The position numbers were made by a program, and so were the translations under genes. Positions 35,801-50,726 of a stretch of 64,000 bases of DNA are shown here, in pieces; within the stretch, counting starts at the first letter, position 1, and every line of letters begins with the position of its first letter. Source of the DNA: Theocolax elegans (taxonomy: Eukaryota; Arthropoda; Insecta; Hymenoptera; Cerocephalidae); NCBI GenBank assembly GCA_026168455.1, contig CM047429.1:56737027-56801026 (forward strand). The letters are read 5' to 3'. Below the pieces are notes generated by a model. That model saw nothing but the letters and a program-made list of their open reading frames with translations. It was not told the origin of the DNA and did not search any database.

Positions 35801-37942
35801 ACCAGGTAATGAGTGATTTACATTAATGCAACGTGCACAAAGTTTTACACTTACACAAGTTAAACCTTTTTTTTCCTCGTATCATCTTACATTAAGGAGT
35901 GTTTCAGTAACTATAATCGAGTTATCTTCTAGGTATCTTACTCCATTAAACAACATTTAGACGTGGAACTCAAGATTATATTACACTAATTCTAATGCCG
36001 CATCATGGTTTCCCATTTTCTTAACTTTCAGGGAGTTGCAACTATTGCAGACTCCTTCGTAACGCTAAGAGGATGAAGAAAGTACTTCAGATCAAAATTG
36101 TATATATACATAGAGAGTGAGATCCCGGCTCTTTTTCTACCTCGCTTATTTTCCACAACGCGAAACATCTCGTCGACGTTTACTTTACGAGAATCGACCT
36201 GCCCGCTTATTGTTAATCATTCCTCGTAACAAACGCAAAAAAAAAGATATTTTCATCCCTGTACCTTCCACCAACGTTCACATTTGATAAAGCATCGCCA
36301 AGATCCGCTTAAAAGCAGCAAAAGTTACCAGGCAACTTATCTAGAAAACGTGTACTTTCCGTTTTAAATTCTTTTAACCGTCTGGGTTGTAACAACCACC
36401 GTGATAACTTTCTACTCTCTTCTTTCCCTTCTTTTTCTACCACCCCCTTCCAACATCCACGGAAATGCCCTATTTTTGCCTTATTAATCTCGGGGCAAAA
36501 GAAAAAGGAAATATTCAATGTGGCCAAGAGAAAATGCCTTTCTTTTATCAAAGCCATGAGCAGGTAAAAAAAAATAAAGGAGGAAGTAAAGAAAACAGAG
36601 AAGCGCGAGGGAAAAAAAAGAGAAAGAGAGAGAAAGTTAAAACGACTCGCGCGACCGCGTATACGAAGTTTCCAACGACGGCGAGCGGCTCGCGTATTCC
36701 TTAATTGAGTTCCCGTGCTCGTTAACCTCGCGCGCTCTGCCTCGACCACCAGTGTTGCAGCTCTAGGCTCATCTGCCTCTTGCATTGCGCACGAGAACCG
36801 CGTAAAAAAAAACTCTCCGAGCTTCCTTCGATCGAAATTCTCGCGAAATCGTATAGTCTCTTTTTATTTTTATTCGCATTTACAAAATAAAAAAAAAATT
36901 TCAATTTCGAATTGTAACTTCCTCGACTCGAAATTTATTTCTCTAGGGCCTTCCTTTACACGAACATTTCTACATCTTCTTTTTTTATTCAGAAGTTTCA
37001 AGGGCTTAACGAAGTTTGAGAAAGCTTAAAAGTTCATCGTGTTTTTTTTTCCCCTCCGACTTTTTTGCGTCGATACAATTAACTTAACTTTTTGCGAAGG
37101 ATGTAAATATTATGATGTACTTTTGCGTAGAAACGTATTTGTATAAAATGAATGAAACTGTATAATTTTTGCTCGCGTTGATCGTTGGTCGGATTACCTC
37201 GGGGAGCTCAAATAATTTACAGAACTTGAATTTATTGCAAATAATTTGTAAGGATCTACCAGTGGTCCGAACAAATTAATGTCGTAGAGGGTATATATTC
37301 CGGATGAACACAATACAGTAATAATTCTAGTTGTATTATATTTTTTGTTACATTAATTAACAATTATTAATGGCTTGTGCATATCGTTGCAGTTATGTTT
37401 TTATCAATAAATACTGCCGTAAGTCATATCAAATATAGTTTGTCGTCGAATTAATCTTCAAAAAAAAAAACTGCACACAAAAAGTTACATCGCGAAATGA
37501 ATAAAGCTATAAATAAATAAGTAAAATGGGTTAAAGTATTTTCCTTTTCAATAATTCCCCGGATATTTAGATTAATTATTACACAAGTATCGTCATTCTA
37601 AATTAATATCTAAATACGTTCTCGTTCTCATCGTAATCATCACACACCTATACACCTACACCTAAAATAATTGATTGTTCTTTGTGAATATCTTGACAAG
37701 ATAAAAAGTTATCGAGTGTAAACACGATTACTTAACTATAAATTTTCCAATACGATATAATGTACTTGAAAGGTTATGTATATAGGTCCCTTTACTTTTT
37801 GTCTATCGTCCAGGACGCCCACCTCCGGTATTTAACCCGGTATATACAACTCAGTTTGGCTTGGAGTAAAGTAGTGTATACACGATGAGTCAGCTGTAAG
37901 GCTTCGTAAAGAGAGGGAGAGTGCGAGAGGTGCCGCGCACGA

Positions 37943-37960
37943 GAATAATAATAATAATAA
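37943..37960. repeat. (ATA)n microsatellite
   Basis: Six ATA units within a CpG-rich patch. Confidence 0.75.
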
Positions 37961-38567
37961 AAACGATGCGAACGAGCGAAGGAGTGCGCCCGCGAAACGA
38001 GGGCCGGGAGAGCAAGACCCGATGAATCGGCTAATAATCGAATGATAAATCGGCCCCTGGGCAAAGTCCTAGTAGGTTTCGGGTTATTGTTGCGCGGCAC
38101 TTAATAAGGAGCTCGACACGCGTGGCACGGTTCTTTTCAAGAAATCGCTTTTGAAAGGTGAATGTTTCAGCCCTCTCTCGTGGATGCCTATAGAAAATTC
38201 GTCCTCTCGTACGGCCTTGGTCTATACGCGCGCTCGCACTTGTGGCGCATCTTAACTCTACACGTACATATATATACTCGAGGTTGCAGAGGAGTAGTAT
38301 AGATCGTGCGCACATCTACACGTTACGTCTGTATATATCTGGGTGTATTATTTATATCTTTTCAACACTCGACTTTGACTTGACACCGCTCGATTATGTA
38401 AAACGATCTGCGCAAATTAATGAATAATGTATTTAGATAGAACGGCGGTTCAATCGCGGTACAAAAAAAAAATGCTAACCTGTATCCCTACAGTTTGCTT
38501 TCGCAAAGTTTATGCAGACTATAGAGATCGTTATTTGATATTGGCACTTGTTTTTCTTTCGCTGTAG

Positions 38568-38663
38568 ATGATCCTCGGAATTATTCAATTTCCATTCGGT
38601 ATGGACCTTGATCAAGTATTGGTGGAGAATACTATTAGTCAATGTGCTTACAAGTTGTTCGCG
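38568..38663 (+). other. Exon-like block, very weak
   Basis: A T/C-rich tract and CTGTAG precede an ATG at 38568; the frame stays open for 32 codons to a GTGCGT donor-like site (and for 50 codons if unspliced). Composition is not low-complexity (e.g. LDQVLVENTISQCAYKLF). No family recognised; chance is likely. Confidence 0.15.
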
Positions 38664-40872
38664 GTGCGTATACCTCGTCAACGCATTGTTATTTTTACAA
38701 ACGTAAATTTTACATTATGAATAATAAATAGACGACTTACGTTCCAATTCGCAGGGGAGAATTACAAAGATTACTACACGCAAAAAGATGGATAATTTTG
38801 TAACCTGCGTCCTTAATATCAAAAGCACTTAGTATACGATTTACTGATGTGATTTAATAACATTAGGAATAACGATTATGTTAATTATGATGTTCGCGAT
38901 GACTCGAGCAATTAAAAAATGCATAATCTGTACTTTGACACAAACTTTCTAAATAGTATTTATTTCGTACACCTTCTTAAACAGTTTTAAAGATTATTAT
39001 TTTTTTACTGCTTTGAGATCAGCATATTTATACGCATTTAAACTTATAAATATTGTTAAGATTATATTGGCTCTTTTCTGATGAGAAAAAAGTCTGGTTA
39101 AATTTTCTCACAGTGTTAAAGCACTGAAAGTAAAAGTGATATAATTATATTTATAGAAGACTTTTAATACATTCAACTCTATATATTTCTTTATGTCATG
39201 ATTAAGCAACAATTCTTATACCATCTCGATAAACTACGTAACAAATATAAAAATTGTATTAAAAAATATTGGTATTGACATTAAGTAGTTGTATTTACAT
39301 TTCTCACGCTGTACACGCACCCACCTATATTCACAAATAATATATAGTAACTTGATTGTTATATAAAGGTTAAAGATAAAATATATAAATCAAATTTTAT
39401 AAAAATTCAATTTTTCTGTATCGATTTAAAATTAATATGTAATTACTAAAAATTGAAATAAAATATCTTGGCACAATTGTGATCCTTTCCGATTCACCTT
39501 AGTTAAGAATGTTAATAAATGCTCGTAAATACAACTATATATCAATCTTCCTGACTAAGTTATCGTTATATACTTATTACTTATAATAAGAATTAGCTAG
39601 ATGAGTTTATAAGTATAATTATATTTTTGTAATAATTCAATTTACATTTTATCTAGAATTATCTTAAAAATACTGTTCATAATATTTGCATAATTAATAA
39701 CTTGTGTTAACTAAAATTAACAATCACGATTTATGATATTTTAAAAAACATTTATTATATATTAAAATAAGAATGATACGTACACAACAATTGTAGAAAT
39801 ATTTTATTTTTCGCGTGCATTAACTTTTTCATAAAATGTATAAGTACATAGTTAAGGTAGCATAACAATGGTTCAAATCTATATATACATGTAAATATCT
39901 ATTGTCGTTTGAAAATTTGTAAGGATGGAAAAACACATTATATATATATCATTTCGTTAAAGTACAATATCTTTTTCACATAATCAAATAACGATTGTCA
40001 GCAATCAGCGATCCGTAAAGGCACCAGAGACCAAATAGTACACCCGGAAGGAGTCGATCGAACTCCGGATGACGATGCACGAAATTGAAACAGTACGTGA
40101 ACACACCTGAGGAAAATACCTCAAATCGACGAAATCGCTCACAAGCGATGTAATAAAGTCTCCAACAAAGTATCATTATGATTCTCTTATTATTTGCAGG
40201 AACATGTGGATCTTATACATCACGATTAACGATAAACGATTAATGTATGTATTGTTAATTGCAATTTTCTTTAATTTTATACCTACATTTGTACGTGTAG
40301 ATTTATAGAAAATAATTTTATAAACTTCCAGATAAATGTTTTCTTTTTTTCAACATTTTTGTCATGCTTTTATACAAACGAATTCTTATGTACTAATATA
40401 TATATATATACATATATACACATATAAAGTTTAATTTTCATAGCAGCATAAACTTTTAATGAGAGTACTTACCCCTATATATTAAATGTAAAAGAACACC
40501 AAAGAAGCAAGATTAAAAGAAACGTTAATACATCCTCTAATTATAATTTCATTAACCCGAGGCGTTGAAAGAAGGAGAAAAAGTACCACGTCCAGCCTCT
40601 CCATTATACACCCGCAAGCGCATCCTCTTCTCTCGAACGACATTTCGAACAAATTTAATCTCTTCCTGCGTACAGGCAGACACACACAGGGAAGCATCGC
40701 TAATATAAATACATACAAAACTTTAAAAAGCAATGCGTAAGAAGGGCAAGTATAAGGTTTTTCTCGAAAGCTCTGTATATAGATAGCGAAGCAGTCTCCT
40801 CAGTGGAGCTCACGGCATATTAGCCTAATCCATAGGAAGGGCGGTAAAGAGCCTCTCGGTATACAAAGAGGA

Positions 40873-40873
40873 C

Positions 40874-40906
<33 letters not shown>

Positions 40907-40907
40907 G
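40873..40907. repeat. (CT)n microsatellite
   Basis: CT units with one interruption, upstream of a CpG-rich patch. Confidence 0.85.
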
Positions 40908-41903
40908 CATGTACACACACGTATCCTCCTCGTCGTTTTCATGCGAGAGAGAAACCGATCATCTCGTATCGTCATGCGCCAGGCGAAGTTGTGTCGGATA
41001 CTCGGTTACTCGGACCCGAGAAAATTATTCACGGCGGGGAGTAAATTGCGGGTACGCAAGGCCTCGACCAACCGTTGTTAGCCCACGACTACTATCTACA
41101 TATACCTATACATATACCCATACCCATACGCGTTCCTCAAGTTCTTCAGGGATTTAGATACCGCGTGATTACGCTGCGATGAAACGGAGAGAGGGAGTGC
41201 GTGTGGTATCCGCCACCCGTTGAGTTAGGATGATACTATAGTGCCTTCCTTCGAAATCCTTAAGCCCTTTAAACTTTCCGTTCAAAGTATCTTTTATCAC
41301 GATGATTTTCCCTTTTAACTTAATTCTCCTTATTGTGCATATAGATAGCTTGGTTGAGTTAACGTCATTATTATTCGATATCGCAAGCGATCGATACGAT
41401 AATCATATATAACAATCATTTATTTACAGAGCAAAATTCTTATTCCTCTCATTTTTCACGTTTTCTTTTCTTCCATTCTTTTTCTAATTCGTCTTTATAA
41501 AATATTGCGAGTATACTGTAAAAAATAAATTTGGATGGTTCGTGTGGTTTCGTTTAATCAGATTATATATAATGTAACAAGCGTCTTCGCAATGACACCG
41601 ACAAAATTTGTGTGCGTATAATTCGTAACGTACGTTCATCCGTCCGTCAAGCGCAAAATCTGAATACATAAATTGTATTTATCTTTGATGTTCATTGAAA
41701 TAGACGGATGATAATAATTTTATAAAGAAAATCTGTTTTCCTGGAGTCGCGCGTCAGTTTGAGAACGAAGCTTTCCCCGAGTCTCAGTCCACGGCGACAG
41801 AGAATTCACACGTGTGTATTAGATCGGCACTTGTGAACCACTTGCCGAGGGAGATGGGAAATAGGAGAACAGGTGTTAGAATAACGCTGACAAAGGAGGA
41901 GAT

Positions 41904-41943
41904 GGAGAGTGAGAGAGAGAGAGAGAGGGGAGAGAGAGGGAGA
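41904..41943. repeat. (GA)n microsatellite
   Basis: GA units with GGGA interruptions. Confidence 0.8.
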
Positions 41944-42728
41944 GTGAGTAGAGCAGAGCACGAGTGTCAAAGCCTTGTCAAACAGAACAGAGAAGATGTC
42001 CACTTCACTACTTTCCGCGTGTCGCCGCTCCGGAGAATAATAAAATTTATAAAACGAGAAAACTTACCTATAACTATACAATCTGATCTAGTTATACTAT
42101 ACGACGAGTCAATTTACATTGTCTAAATTTAAATTTTCACAAGATACGTTCCATTTATATTTTTATATCTGGGATCGATTTAATTATAAGAAAACTTTTA
42201 CATAAAAAATGTTAAAATATCTTTTCCTCGTATAGGTGTGAATAGACATAAAGTTAATTTTAAACCTAAAAAATCGTACACCTAGTTTGTAAAATAGAGT
42301 GTAAAATGATGAAAAATTGTGTAATCTCGAGGTTGAACAAATGTCACGCACTATTATTAATTAAGGGAATAAATAGAGTTACCGCGGTAGAGTAGATATC
42401 GCAGTTGGCTCTACAATCCCAATGCTATTATGCAGCAGCTCATCTAATGCGAATCCTGGATGATCCTCCTATAGTGTAAATGGAGCTTGAGCTCAGGAGA
42501 GGAAGAAAATTGGAGAAAATTTCTTCATCTACGCGGTCTCTCGTTCGTACGGGTGTACTACCCGTATAGCGTATTAATGTAACTACGAACGACCCGAATG
42601 CTAATGACTTATTACCAGAACCCGTTATTACAGTCACGTAAGTGCTCGAACCCAAGGAGATGACTAAGAGATGGAAAGAGAAAGAGATGCAGGTTTGGGA
42701 ATACGACAGCGAAATATTGTTGGGAATC

Positions 42729-42746
42729 CGTACGTACGTACGTACT
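42729..42746. repeat. (TACG)n microsatellite
   Basis: Four units of the self-complementary tetramer TACG/ACGT. Confidence 0.8.
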
Positions 42747-43717
42747 TGACGTTTATAATGATCTGTCGACGGTAATTATGATGTAGGTGTAGAGCCTCTA
42801 CGTATTCCAATGCGTTATCGGCTAAACGAATAGAAAACTTTGCGTCGTTACAACTATTCAACTGTTGCTACATTTCTAGACTTATGTATAATCTTGTGTT
42901 GTACGTTATTCGAACCGCGACATCGGTTGTTAACGCCTTGACTATTTCAGTTGTACGACTTCGGACATTTTTAATTATGTCTCTTTACGTTGCCTCTTTT
43001 GAATCTCACGTGTAATATTTGACAAACATTGGTATGTAAACATGTCCATCATTCCGATGGGATACAGTTGCGTTAATTTCTTAACATCTTTTCTCTTTCG
43101 TTTGATTTTCATTTATATGTTGCGCTAACAACCATTAGCAATCTGCATAGTTGCAATTATAATTTATGTATATATGAAAGTAATGTTCTTTTAATATTTG
43201 CATTGGGTACATTAGTTTCTCATTATCTCGATACATTAGTAGATTAATAAATATAAAAATTTGTTAAATTAAAATTTTTAATTCTAATCGCAAATGCTGT
43301 ATTGGAAATTATTAAAATTAAGAGCATCGGGATCAAATCGAGTAACATAGATTTTCATAATACAAAGATTAATCCTACATTTTCAAATTTCAATTGTTAA
43401 TTATTTATATCATACTTTAATTTTTTCAGGATTAATAAGTGAAGAGTACCTATGAATTTTAGAAAACTCTAGGGTATAATTATAAGTTATTAACAATCAG
43501 CAGTTTTCAATTCATGATAAATATTTCTTATAAGAGTTATGGGAAATATAAAATTGACATCGAGTTAGCATTGAAATAAAATTACTTTGAGTGCGTCATT
43601 GGGTTACAGAAATAAATTGTAACATGATTATAGAAAACAAGATGAAAGAAAAAATGAATTGAGTGGTACTTCGAAATGTCTCCGGTAACGTTCTAATTTG
43701 TCGAAAGTGTAACACGT

Positions 43718-43775
43718 CGAGAGAGAGAAAGAGAGAGAAGGAAACAAGAGACAGAGAGAAAGGGAAAGGGAGAGA
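43718..43775. repeat. GA-rich tract
   Basis: GAGAGAGAAAGAGAGAGAAG followed by further purine-only sequence. Confidence 0.7.
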
Positions 43776-43930
43776 GGGAAGAACGGCTACCTATACGAAA
43801 GGGGTTCAAGTGTACTTTTCCATCCAATTATACGATCGTTAAAAAACTCCGGAAGGGGTGGAATGTTCGCACAGCGTAGACCCACTTTCTCATTGCGATA
43901 AACATAAATCCGAAAAAAAACGTAGGTAGC

Positions 43931-43957
43931 TGGGAGGGGTGGAAAGGGGGGGGGGGT
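43931..43957. repeat. G-rich tract with an uninterrupted G run
   Basis: GGGAGGGGTGG followed by a run of about eleven G. Quadruplex-prone and prone to sequencing error. Confidence 0.7.
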
Positions 43958-44429
43958 GAAAAATAAAGTTACACTTATAGACTTACAGACGTATATCGTA
44001 TGTGTAGGTATACGCGTATGTGTCTTCATCAAGAAAGAAAGGTACGGTACCTTCACACGATACCGCGACTCCCGTGCGACTAATTAGAAATGTACCTCCT
44101 TTCCTCACTGGCAAAACTGGCCATGTGTGCATGTGCATACCATGCGAGCAATGCGCAAGATGAGACAAAGAAACGAGGAATGAGAAAAAGAGAGGGACAC
44201 GCCTCTCTGCCCGTTAACGAATTAGGCTGCTCTCTTTTTTCCCCTTTTTCCTTTTTCTTTTTGTCAGACTTGCATACTCTTTTAATATTACTCTCGTTAC
44301 TTTTACCGCGTATGTTATATACGCGAGGGTGAAACAACAGGGCTACCTAAAACCAAAAATAGAAAGAAGCGAAAAGCGACTGGAAAAGAAGAAGCCGTTA
44401 AAATAGCTCTAGGGTAACATGCATGCACC

Positions 44430-44452
44430 TACACACACACACACACACACAC
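44430..44452. repeat. (AC)n microsatellite
   Basis: Eleven uninterrupted AC units. Confidence 0.9.
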
Positions 44453-45303
44453 GTACACGTATAGATATGTATATGTATATTATACATTACTTTTTGTCTT
44501 CCATTTAGGGACGAATTTAATTTCCTAATGTAATTAAATTTGTCTTTAAAAATTTGATGAAAGAAAATAATTGGATGCTTTGAAAATCTATCTTCGTCTT
44601 TCTGGAATGTTAATTGTCATTTTGAAGAATGGGTTACGTTGGGTTATACCTTGATACATATATATATACACATTTAAACTGCTTAACCTCTATTTCTATT
44701 GTATGGGTATGTGCTTAATTAATTATCAAAATATAATGAAAATTTAATTGCTTATACGATGTAAAGGCAACAATGAAGTAATATTTAATGATTTATTATA
44801 ATTGAACTTGAATGTTGCTTGAATGGTATATATACGTAGTGAATTGGTTGATGGAAGTTTCCAGTAGTAACTGAACGATTAAATTATTTATTTCGAGGAT
44901 GCAATATTTAATTATTAAAAGTTCATTTGAATAGGTTTCCAAATAATAAATTGGATCGTTATTGTTACGATGATCTGTATAAGATGCGTTAGAAAAACTA
45001 AATAGCAATATTCGATATTGGTATTGAAAGTTTGAAAAATAATGTTATCAGAATGTTTAAACAAGAAAGTTTGGTGGCGGTGTAGTATAAAAATAAAAGA
45101 CACTCGAAACTAACAACTGTGAAAATCTGTGAAAAAGTTTCGTCTCAATCGGTACTTAACGAGAAACCTCAACGTTTCACACATATATATGTACCTGCTC
45201 CCGGGCGCGGTCGATCTGTCAACGTTAACTCAACGATCGGACTCTCTCGTATACTCTTGTTGTCGCACAGTCCTCGCATAGCTCTCTTGTACGTGTGTAT
45301 ATT

Positions 45304-45322
45304 TATATATATATATATATAT
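45304..45322. repeat. (TA)n microsatellite
   Basis: About nine TA units at the 3' side of a CpG-rich patch. Confidence 0.85.
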
Positions 45323-47714
45323 AGGTATAGATATTTTGTTGTTTTCGTGTTTTCAAACGAACCACTCCACCGGCCAATGATTGGTATGGATGGAGCAAAA
45401 ACACAACCTCTCCAGTAGAATCGAGAGAAAAACAGAGTAAAAGAGGAAAGAGATAGATATATACCGATGTTTAGAGCGAGAGATGGAAAGATGGAGGTGC
45501 TTCAGGCCTAGGTTATATTGGTATCGGTGTAGAAAGGCCTTTGCACACTCGGCTATGTATCAAATAGTTGCGCGCCTCTCTTGTTGTCCTTTCACCCGGT
45601 ATTTGTTCATTTGGAGCGTCGAAAGCGAAGCACCCGCGTGATGCGCGCTGCACCTCGATCTCTATAATGCGAGTATAACGGAGCCTCGCTTTTGCGCCTC
45701 TCCCTCTCTTTCTCTCTCGCGAGGCTCATTCATCTTTTCTTCCTGTTGCGTTCAACATCTTGGGACACCCTTTTCTTCTACACTACGCCAAGCGCCGCAA
45801 TGTCGATATCGAATTCCCTCTATAAGGTAATAATGATTGCATCGATAAATCCCTAATAAAACCGTAAGCTCTTTTTACTGCTTCTTTATAATTTCGTTCT
45901 CTCTTTTCAACTCTGCATAAATACACGTCATCATTTTCTCGCGATAATGGCAATAGGTAATAATAATACCCAACAATTTATGTACCTTTGTTAAACTGAT
46001 TCTTTTGCACTTTTCACCACTGTTCATAATATATAATTGTGCTGAGTAATAAATGTTTTAAACTAGATATATATATAGGTGGATTTTTATATACACATTA
46101 TATACACCATCATGAGGTTTAGATAATGTTTTAAATAACTGTCGTCTTATGCAATCTTCGTGATCGTCTATATATTTATTATATATATGTATATTTAAAC
46201 AAATTCAAATAAGGAAAATGTCAACTCTATCTAACTTCAAAGTATCTTCTTCCTTTCCTCCAATTTTCTTTGTCCTTGTACAGTTCTTTTGCACAAAGTA
46301 TGCTCTGCATATTTAACTTCAACTTGTATGCGCACACTCACTCGCAGACTCGTTTTGCCATTCTTATCCTCTCTTTTATTTTCCAGTTTCGCTCTCTCTT
46401 TCTCTCTCTCTTATAAAAAACACTCCGATAGATCAGAATATCTGTATTCAATACCGCAACTCTTTCAACAATTGAGATACGGATTTCTTACTTTTTATGT
46501 ATCCTTTACTGGACATTTAAAACTGAATTTACGGAGGCGTAACGTATTCTCGACGACGTACCGATAAATACATTAAATTTAGATTGTAATAAAAATTATT
46601 GAAAATTATTCGTTTGCTTTAGCTTTAGAGAATTAATGTATTAAAAATGTCGAATAGTTCCGATATAGTCAGAAAAAAAAGTAAAATATATAAGAATTTA
46701 TAAAGCGCGCGATAAAGTTTAAAATCACTCGTTAATGTAATATACGTGCTTGACATTTTTTAGCTTCTTTGTGAAATATAATCAGTTATTTAAAGAAAAA
46801 GAACGCGTGTGAAATTTGAAATTGCTTTAAAACGTTGTTGGGAAATATCCGATTTTATAATAATTTCTTTTTTTTTTTCGCAGTTTAAAAAGTTTAACGA
46901 CCACAAGCGTTATAGCTAAAATTATTGTATATAAATCATTGCACAGATTTCATGATTTTCATTACATAACATATGTACTTAGTTATAAACGTTGTGCAGC
47001 AATGTTTGTCTTTGAATATTAATTAATTTTAATAATTTAAAACATTTCATTAAATACAATATTGTTACAGTTAACGTATATAGACGTGTAGAACGTCCTA
47101 CGGATCCTAATCAAAATGAGTAACCCCATAAATGCTAATTGGATGAAACCTAAAAAAAAAGAAAGATGAAAGTATGAAGAGACGTAATACTTAATGCAGA
47201 AAAAGAAATCTCATTTGTACCTTAGGTTTTCCGCATAAACTGGAGTAATGTACCATCCCGCGTCAATGTTACGTCAGCGTGCCTTGAAAGTAAACTTCAA
47301 AGACTTGCCAACTTTGATGTACTTGTGCGATACAGTGTTAATGCCAAAAGAGACAAGAACATCTCACTGTAGTCATACAAACGTAAACACGGCTTACTTT
47401 CCATTAGTAGACAGTGCATATCTGTGTAAATGTAAATACACATGTACACCTACCAATATACACGGAAAATATTTTCCACCTTAAAACTATTTAATTTTCG
47501 CAAATTTACGTTTATTAGCTCATGCGCTTATACTCCTATCGAGATGTTAATAAAGTCATTATATATGAATGAAATAACCGTTAAGGCTATAAATGTATAT
47601 TCGACTGACACGTTGAATTGCTTAGCTAATGCTATCACAATCTTATTAGACGTATTGAAATAAATGAATTACTATTAAGCACCCGAGATATACATGTATG
47701 TATTTACATATATA

Positions 47715-47741
47715 TGCACACACACACACACACACACACAC
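47715..47741. repeat. (CA)n microsatellite
   Basis: Thirteen CA units. Confidence 0.9.
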
Positions 47742-48570
47742 CATACATACGTATTTGCACACATGCGCATTAAGAATTTTTAAGAATCACTTAATAATTT
47801 TATTCTTAGCGATAATAAACCGCGTGTTAAACATATTAATTTATTTAGCCTCCCGGTCAATTAAGTTATCCATCAATTCCATTTAATCGTACAATCAATT
47901 ACTTGCTACATTCCTTCATATATATCTTTTTATTCATCCAGACACTAATCAACTACCATTAGCATATAATCATAATTATAATACATACTATACCTTTTCG
48001 CGTAGAATAAGACGGAGAGGAAAAGTTTACACATTTTCGCGGATTTTAAATACTAATTTTACTGGACCGATCGTGTATATGCGCGTATCCGTACACCCAC
48101 ACACCAAATAAACCGCCTTGAGGCTACTTCCTTTATCTTTTCCATATTTTTTTTTCTATTATATTGTTTTCGTGTGTCAGATGGTTTCTTTATCTTTCGT
48201 TCACTTGTCCTTCGTAACCTCCATATGTGCGGATCGAATAATGCAAGACGACGACACACAGACAGAAGCTACGCGTTTTGTTTACATTTGATTCGGAGAC
48301 GTTATATTGTGGTGCACTTTGTTCCGCATCCGTGCACCGGTAAACCATTGTTTATATACGGATGATTCGACAAAAAGCGATCGATAAAAACGAACGTAAA
48401 GATTTCGTATCAATCGCGGGGAAATATTTTTATAACTTGAGCGATGCAATCCTGGAGATATGGAATGCAGTATAAATAAAATTTCAAATCGCTATTTTTG
48501 ATATTTTTGGGTTTAAACCGCACGAACCAATGTAATAAACTCTAAATATTATTTTTTTTAGATTTTCTAA

Positions 48571-48589
48571 TTTTTTTTTTTTTTTTTTT
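48571..48589. repeat. Poly(T) run
   Basis: Nineteen T residues. No retrotransposon or pseudogene body was found next to it. Confidence 0.85.
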
Positions 48590-50302
48590 CGTTTAAATTA
48601 ATTTTGTTTTATATACACATTGAGAAGTGACCGCAAGTTTTTACTACTTAGAGTTTAAAATAAAAATTATTCCGAATAAGTGAACTTCTGACCGAACTAT
48701 AAAATTTACTCATCTCCTCCAATAATTTTATATTCCAACAAGTAATATTACTCTAGTAGAACGACTTTATTTTTTCGACAAAAATGTAAGTGTCTAACCT
48801 AGTAATACGTTTAACACCGGCAAAAGAAACCAATATTTATAAGATTGATTGCGATTAACAATTCAATTTACACTTGCTTGAAATAGATTTAACTACATTT
48901 ATCATGAGGTACCTACGATAAGCAATCTAATAATGTAATTAAAATTACTGTTCAAGAAAGTTCAGTTTATTAGATTGTTTTTGAAGTCTAATGTTATATT
49001 ATTATCGAATTTGCATTTTCATAAATTGTAAAAACATTAAAAATTAAGAGATCGAGTATATTATATTTTAATACGAGCATTTGTCATTTTAAATAAGTAG
49101 TATTGTAACCAAAATATTAAAAACGATCATTGAATTACGGACAATTTAATCCATACATAACAATTAGACTATCAGGTGAATACCGATGCGTAAGCTTTTG
49201 ATATAAAATTTGTACACGTATGTACATCAAATTACAATAACTCTGTTGTACATTTCATACGCATTTTTATTTGCATCCTACTTTATGAAAAAAAACAGTA
49301 TACTGAATAAAGTGAACATTTAATAGTATTTTACTAAACGGATTTTATTACTATAGATTAATTATGAGAAAGAAACAAAATGCCGCCTGGTGTTTATTTG
49401 CTTCTCATTGAAATATCAAATTACTTTTCTAAGGTAGCACGAACCAAAATTAAATATATATTAACCTGCTTTAGATGAACTCGAGTGAAACTTGAACTCA
49501 AGCACTACTACTGCTCGTTAATAATGATCCCTCGAAATTCCGACATACTTTTAGGCTAGGTACTTGTACATTTTAATTTGTTTAATGGATAAAGATTATT
49601 TAAATTTTATATTGTACAATAATTCTTGACAAAATTCGTGTACGTTTACGGCTATATTTCGGAAACTACACTCGGTCGATATCGGTGGGTTTAGGCATGT
49701 AGTTTTCTTTCCGTTTTCCGAATTAGTGAAAAAATTCACTTTTTCATCTATTAATTTGCTTTTGCTTTATAACTAATTTTCAATTTTCAAATAATTTATT
49801 TTTGAAAATTTTGCATGTTCAGATAATATATTTAAATTGTATCAAATGTACTTTGTAGAGAATAAAAAAATCTTTTCTCCCGATACGAGTTTTTTAAATT
49901 ATTTATTAGTTTTCAAATTATTATAAAAACTGACTTTTTTTTAAATTGGTATCTTTTTGAAAGTCATCGATCGAATAAGTTAAAAACATCACAGTAACAA
50001 AAAAATAATAGTATAAGTATATACATACATACATATACTTTAAAAAAATTTTAAAGTATAAATAAAGATACATTAGTTATTGACTAGAAAAATAACAACT
50101 GAAAAAATGAATTTTGTATAGCAAACGTTCGTGGACATAAAAAGCTACAATTCCACTTGAAATTTTGGGGAGAGGTAGCCTTTATGGTAATATGATCTCT
50201 ACATTTTTATCAGCTGAAGATTTCTAATTTGAGCATTATATATTCTTGGATACAAATTTTTATTCGATATATAGAATTTATCGGGCATTGCGAACGAATA
50301 TT

Positions 50303-50471
50303 CGTCCACTATGGTTGGTGGAAGTTCCAGAGTTCCATCGGCGACGGGCGTAATGCGGAAGGCCTATAGCTCCTTACTGAGGAGACCAAAGCTAGAGAGC
50401 CGTAGTCAAAACGCCAATTTTTAATTTTTGTAAAGGCTTGCTCTGGGACTTCCACCAACCCATAGTGGACG
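50303..50471. mobile_element. 169 bp foldback with ~30 bp inverted ends
   Basis: CGTCCACTATGGTTGGTGGA (from 50303) is mirrored by TCCACCAACCCATAGTGGAC (to 50470), one inserted base and one mismatch apart; arms span 50303-50332 and 50441-50471. The interior is G+C rich, has a small stem CTCCT-TACTG-AGGAG and a T-rich AATTTTTAATTTTTG stretch. MITE-like; a structured RNA is a remote alternative. Confidence 0.7.
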
Positions 50472-50726
50472 AAGAGTAAAGGCCTTGCTTAATAAAGCAT
50501 CCTATTCGTTCACAATGTCCGACAAATTCTATACATCGAAAAAATCTTTAGCGAACGATAAATTCACATTTTTTAAAACTGTTACTTCGGGTGAAAACAC
50601 ATCCCACTCTAGTTGGTTGGAGTTCTTACCACCAGGGGGATACAACTGTTCTCTCTACCCGCTAGAGAAACAGTCGTCTATAAGGCATAAGTATAGCCGC
50701 TTTAACATCCGTTTGACGTTGCATTC

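Larger units (their letters stand above)
32821..50302. other. 17.5 kb without recognisable genes
   Basis: Mostly AT-rich unique DNA. CpG-rich patches lie at about 36120-36860, 37800-38340, 40780-41230, 41750-42020 and 45190-45800, often beside CT/GA tracts. At 37851 a perfect initiator word TCAGTT follows TATTTAA (37829), but the spacing (24) is short. A 32-codon exon-like block (38568-38663, acceptor CTGTAG, donor GTGCGT) and frames of 104-158 codons (for example 36309-36785, minus) were considered and not accepted as genes. Long introns or intergenic DNA are equally possible. Confidence 0.5.

Noticed and set aside
36309..36785. 158-codon minus-strand frame as a gene
   Set aside because: Composition follows purine/pyrimidine-rich DNA (runs of F, S, K, E, R); no splice context, no recognisable domain.
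50303..50471. Spliceosomal snRNA gene (U1/U5-like)
   Set aside because: Only a T-rich stretch resembles an Sm site; conserved snRNA loops are absent and the inverted ends point to a foldback element.
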